In this document: one piece after another, positions 61,752 to 64,000 of the stretch
Numbering within the stretch: the stretch's first letter is position 1
How the letters are laid out: each line of letters starts with the position of its first letter
NCBI RefSeq assembly: GCF_018687715.1
Contig: NC_056765.1
Coordinates: forward strand, 124,001 to 188,000
Length of the DNA: 64,000 nucleotides
Source: Carya illinoinensis
Lineage: Eukaryota > Streptophyta > Magnoliopsida > Fagales > Juglandaceae
Direction of reading: 5' to 3'
The notes under the pieces: model-generated
What the model was told of the DNA's origin: nothing
The model's database searches: none
Seen by the model: the letters and a program-made list of their open reading frames with translations, nothing else
Translations under genes and position numbers: made by a program

Positions 61752-62785
61752 ATGGATTCCCCTTCTCGCTCTTCCGTCATCATAGTCGGTGCCGGAGTCT
61801 CCGGTAAGCGTTCCAACCCAAACACAATCTACGCCTTTCATCCCAAATATTTCCTCTACTTCTTTTCTCATTTTCTTTTGAATTTTGTGAAGGAATATCG
61901 GCGGCGAAGATTTTAGCGGAGAACGGAGTGGAGGACCTCGTGATTCTTGAAGCTTCGGACCGAATCGGCGGGAGGATCAGAAAGGAGGATTTTGGGGGCG
62001 TGTCGGTGGAGCTTGGTGCGGGCTGGATCGCCGGAGTCGGTGGCAAAGAGTCAAACCCCGTCTGGGAGCTCGCTAACCAATCCGACCTACGCACCCACTT
62101 CTCCGACTACAGCAATGCCCGCTACAACATCTACGACCGCAGGTACCCGTATCCGTATCCAAATATAATACCTCTCTCTCTCTCTCTCTAACCGTTTTTG
62201 GTTTTTGCTATTTGCTAGACGCGCTGACATTGGTGCTCTCGGCATTTGGACTATATTTGAAGTTTCACCTATTATAGAATCCATGCGTATTACGTCTTAG
62301 ATGGAAAATAATCGGACGAACATGTTTAATTTTGAACGAGTTTTCATTGTTTTTGCTGTTGTTACAGCGGGAAGATTTTCCCGAGCGGAATCGCGGCCGA
62401 CTCGTACAAGAAGGCCGTGGACTCGGCGATTCAACAGCTAAGGAGAGAGGAGACGATCAGGGAATCGATCCGGGGTTGCGGTTCCGACGTCACCAGAGTA
62501 ACAGAACCACCTTCGTAAGTCCCTGTTTGGCTGTTTCTGCTACCGGAATCAGCTTACTGCCTATTATGTAAAGTGAATCTGAATGTGTTTTCTTGTACTT
62601 ATCCGGAAAGATATTCTACTTATTTCTATCAATGTACGTATTATATGTATACTAATTCACTTTTTCTTTCTTTTTAATTTTTTGGCTGCGCTTTAGTGCT
62701 CCGAAAACGCCGATAGAGCTCGCCATTGACTTCATCTTGCATGATTTTGAGATGGCAGGTGAGTTTTATATATCGCCCGTGTTGC

Positions 62786-62819
<34 letters not shown>

Positions 62820-64000
62820 TTTTAATTAAAGAAAAAGGACTCTATATATAGTTTTATTAAAACCTGGAGTTCGTGTTACGACCCACTCTGCAGTTGTTTG
62901 GTGGCTGAGAAAGTGGTAAAAAGAAAAGCAATATATATATATATATATTATTTAATCCTATGCCTTGTGAAATTCAAGTCAAATAGTTTTATAACAGATT
63001 GACATTATTCTTTTTTATTGAATGTATCTAATTTGTTTCGTGGTTTCGTTATTTTTTTCAAACATTTCTTTTCTGAAACTGAATAAAGGGTGCGTGTCCC
63101 TCAACATCTCAACATGAAGTGTTTGGATAATATAATCTAACTATCTTAATTTCTTTTATCCAATATTGATTTTATATGTATATAACATTCTAGTCGTGCG
63201 GACAAAGCTCTCTCTCTCTCTCTCTCTCTCTCTAATTTCTGATTCTTTGCCATTTCTTTTCGGAGTGTATAAAAGATTGAAATTGACTTGTAAAAGAGTA
63301 TGCATTTGAGATTGTGTGTTTTTTATACAGAGGTTGAGCCAATATCAACTTTCGTAGATTTCGGGGAACGCGAATATCTTGTCGCTGATGAAAGAGGGTA
63401 CGAGTATTTGCTATACAAGATGGCTGAGGATTTTCTTTGTACCTCTGAGGGTAAAATCTTGGACAGTCGTCTCAAACTAAACAAGGTAAAATAATCTCGT
63501 TCTTTCCTTGTATTATTTAACTAATTTCATAAATTAATCATTTAAATGAACATATCATACTAGAGATTAGAGATAACAAAATCATAAAAAATAAAAACTT
63601 ATCATTTTCATTGTATTTCTTTACGTTAATTATTTTCATTTGTTTGTTTTGTAACGTAGGGGAAAAGTCTAATTTCATTGTTCGGATTGATTGACCCACT
63701 TCTGGAATTTGAAGATGATGACGTTTTTTTTTAAATTACTATTAATAAAAGCTTTTTTTTTTTGTTTTTTGGGGGGGGGGGGTTGGGAGTCAACTCTTTT
63801 TCTTTTTTTTTTTTTAAATTTCGTTAACATAGGCTGCATATATAATCTCCTTGTCATTTACTTTCACTCACAATGAAGTACCAATCGAGGAGGTTAATGG
63901 GAATTTTTTCTCTCATGTCTGTTGGTCTTTGACGCTTTATAATAATGGCCACATACGTTCGCAATTTGTTTAGATGTCATGATCAAATACTTGATAAATC
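61752..64000 (+). CDS. PAO1: Polyamine oxidase 1 (PAO1-like), 3' end outside the window
   Basis: FAD-dependent amine oxidase of spermine/spermidine metabolism. Five exons are visible: 61752-61803, 61893-62142, 62368-62514, 62697-62758 and 63331-63485, giving 222 residues in unbroken phase, less than half of a typical protein of about 500. The ATG at 61752 opens [18 protein letters not shown]. The Rossmann GAGVSG motif is split by intron 1 and is followed by [12 protein letters not shown], the second FAD contact. [12 protein letters not shown] and [16 protein letters not shown] match plant PAO1-type enzymes. No clear signal peptide precedes the FAD motif, suggesting the intracellular clade rather than the apoplastic maize type. 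The sixth exon is not recognisable before position 64000. A poly-G tract lies in the last intron at 63771-63782. Confidence 0.93.

Noticed and set aside
62087..62284. Minus-strand frame over PAO1 exon 2
   Set aside because: Shadow of the PAO1 coding exon.

Overview
The window is nuclear DNA from a woody eudicot. Genes with GT-AG introns are set in AT-rich DNA with many Copia elements, hAT and Harbinger-type elements and microsatellites. The repeat style reminds me of Fagales (walnut, hickory, oak), but that is only a weak inference. I rebuilt five real protein-coding genes exon by exon, checking that the splice phases add up. They are RLF (cytochrome b5 domain, minus, 17407-21144), SMT1 (sterol C24-methyltransferase, plus, 28793-31812), RLP24 (60S biogenesis, minus, 40147-41354), a P-class PPR gene (plus, 47260-49507) and PAO1 (polyamine oxidase, plus, from 61752, running off the right edge). 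A DUF642 cell-wall protein gene (14320-16566) is a recent pseudogene with three separate lesions. The genes do not form a pathway; this is ordinary eukaryotic gene order.

The left third (about 430-7810) is a degenerate hAT transposon split by a complete Copia element (1630-6941, perfect 5-bp target duplication). The stretch from 7.8 to 14.3 kb is gene-poor. DUF642 and RLF follow. The first intron of RLF holds a probable Pack-MULE carrying a piece of a PIP5K (MORN-repeat) gene. A SINE and a second Copia element (23566-28719) lie immediately upstream of SMT1, with only 78 bp between the Copia 3' LTR and the SMT1 start codon.

Downstream of SMT1, the last four exons and their 3' flank are duplicated (37269-38104) with open frames. 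Between the two copies lie a LINE ORF1 fragment and a third, truncated Copia element that itself carries a Harbinger-type MITE. A 2.8-kb non-autonomous hAT-like element with another MITE nested in it lies at 44179-46985. From 49.5 to 61.6 kb I see no gene, only AT-rich intergenic DNA with microsatellites, RY-type palindromes, poly-C tracts and one short GC-rich island.

I found no evidence for a novel multi-gene system. The most interesting items are the transposon insertions at SMT1 and RLF, the partial SMT1 duplication and the DUF642 pseudogene.
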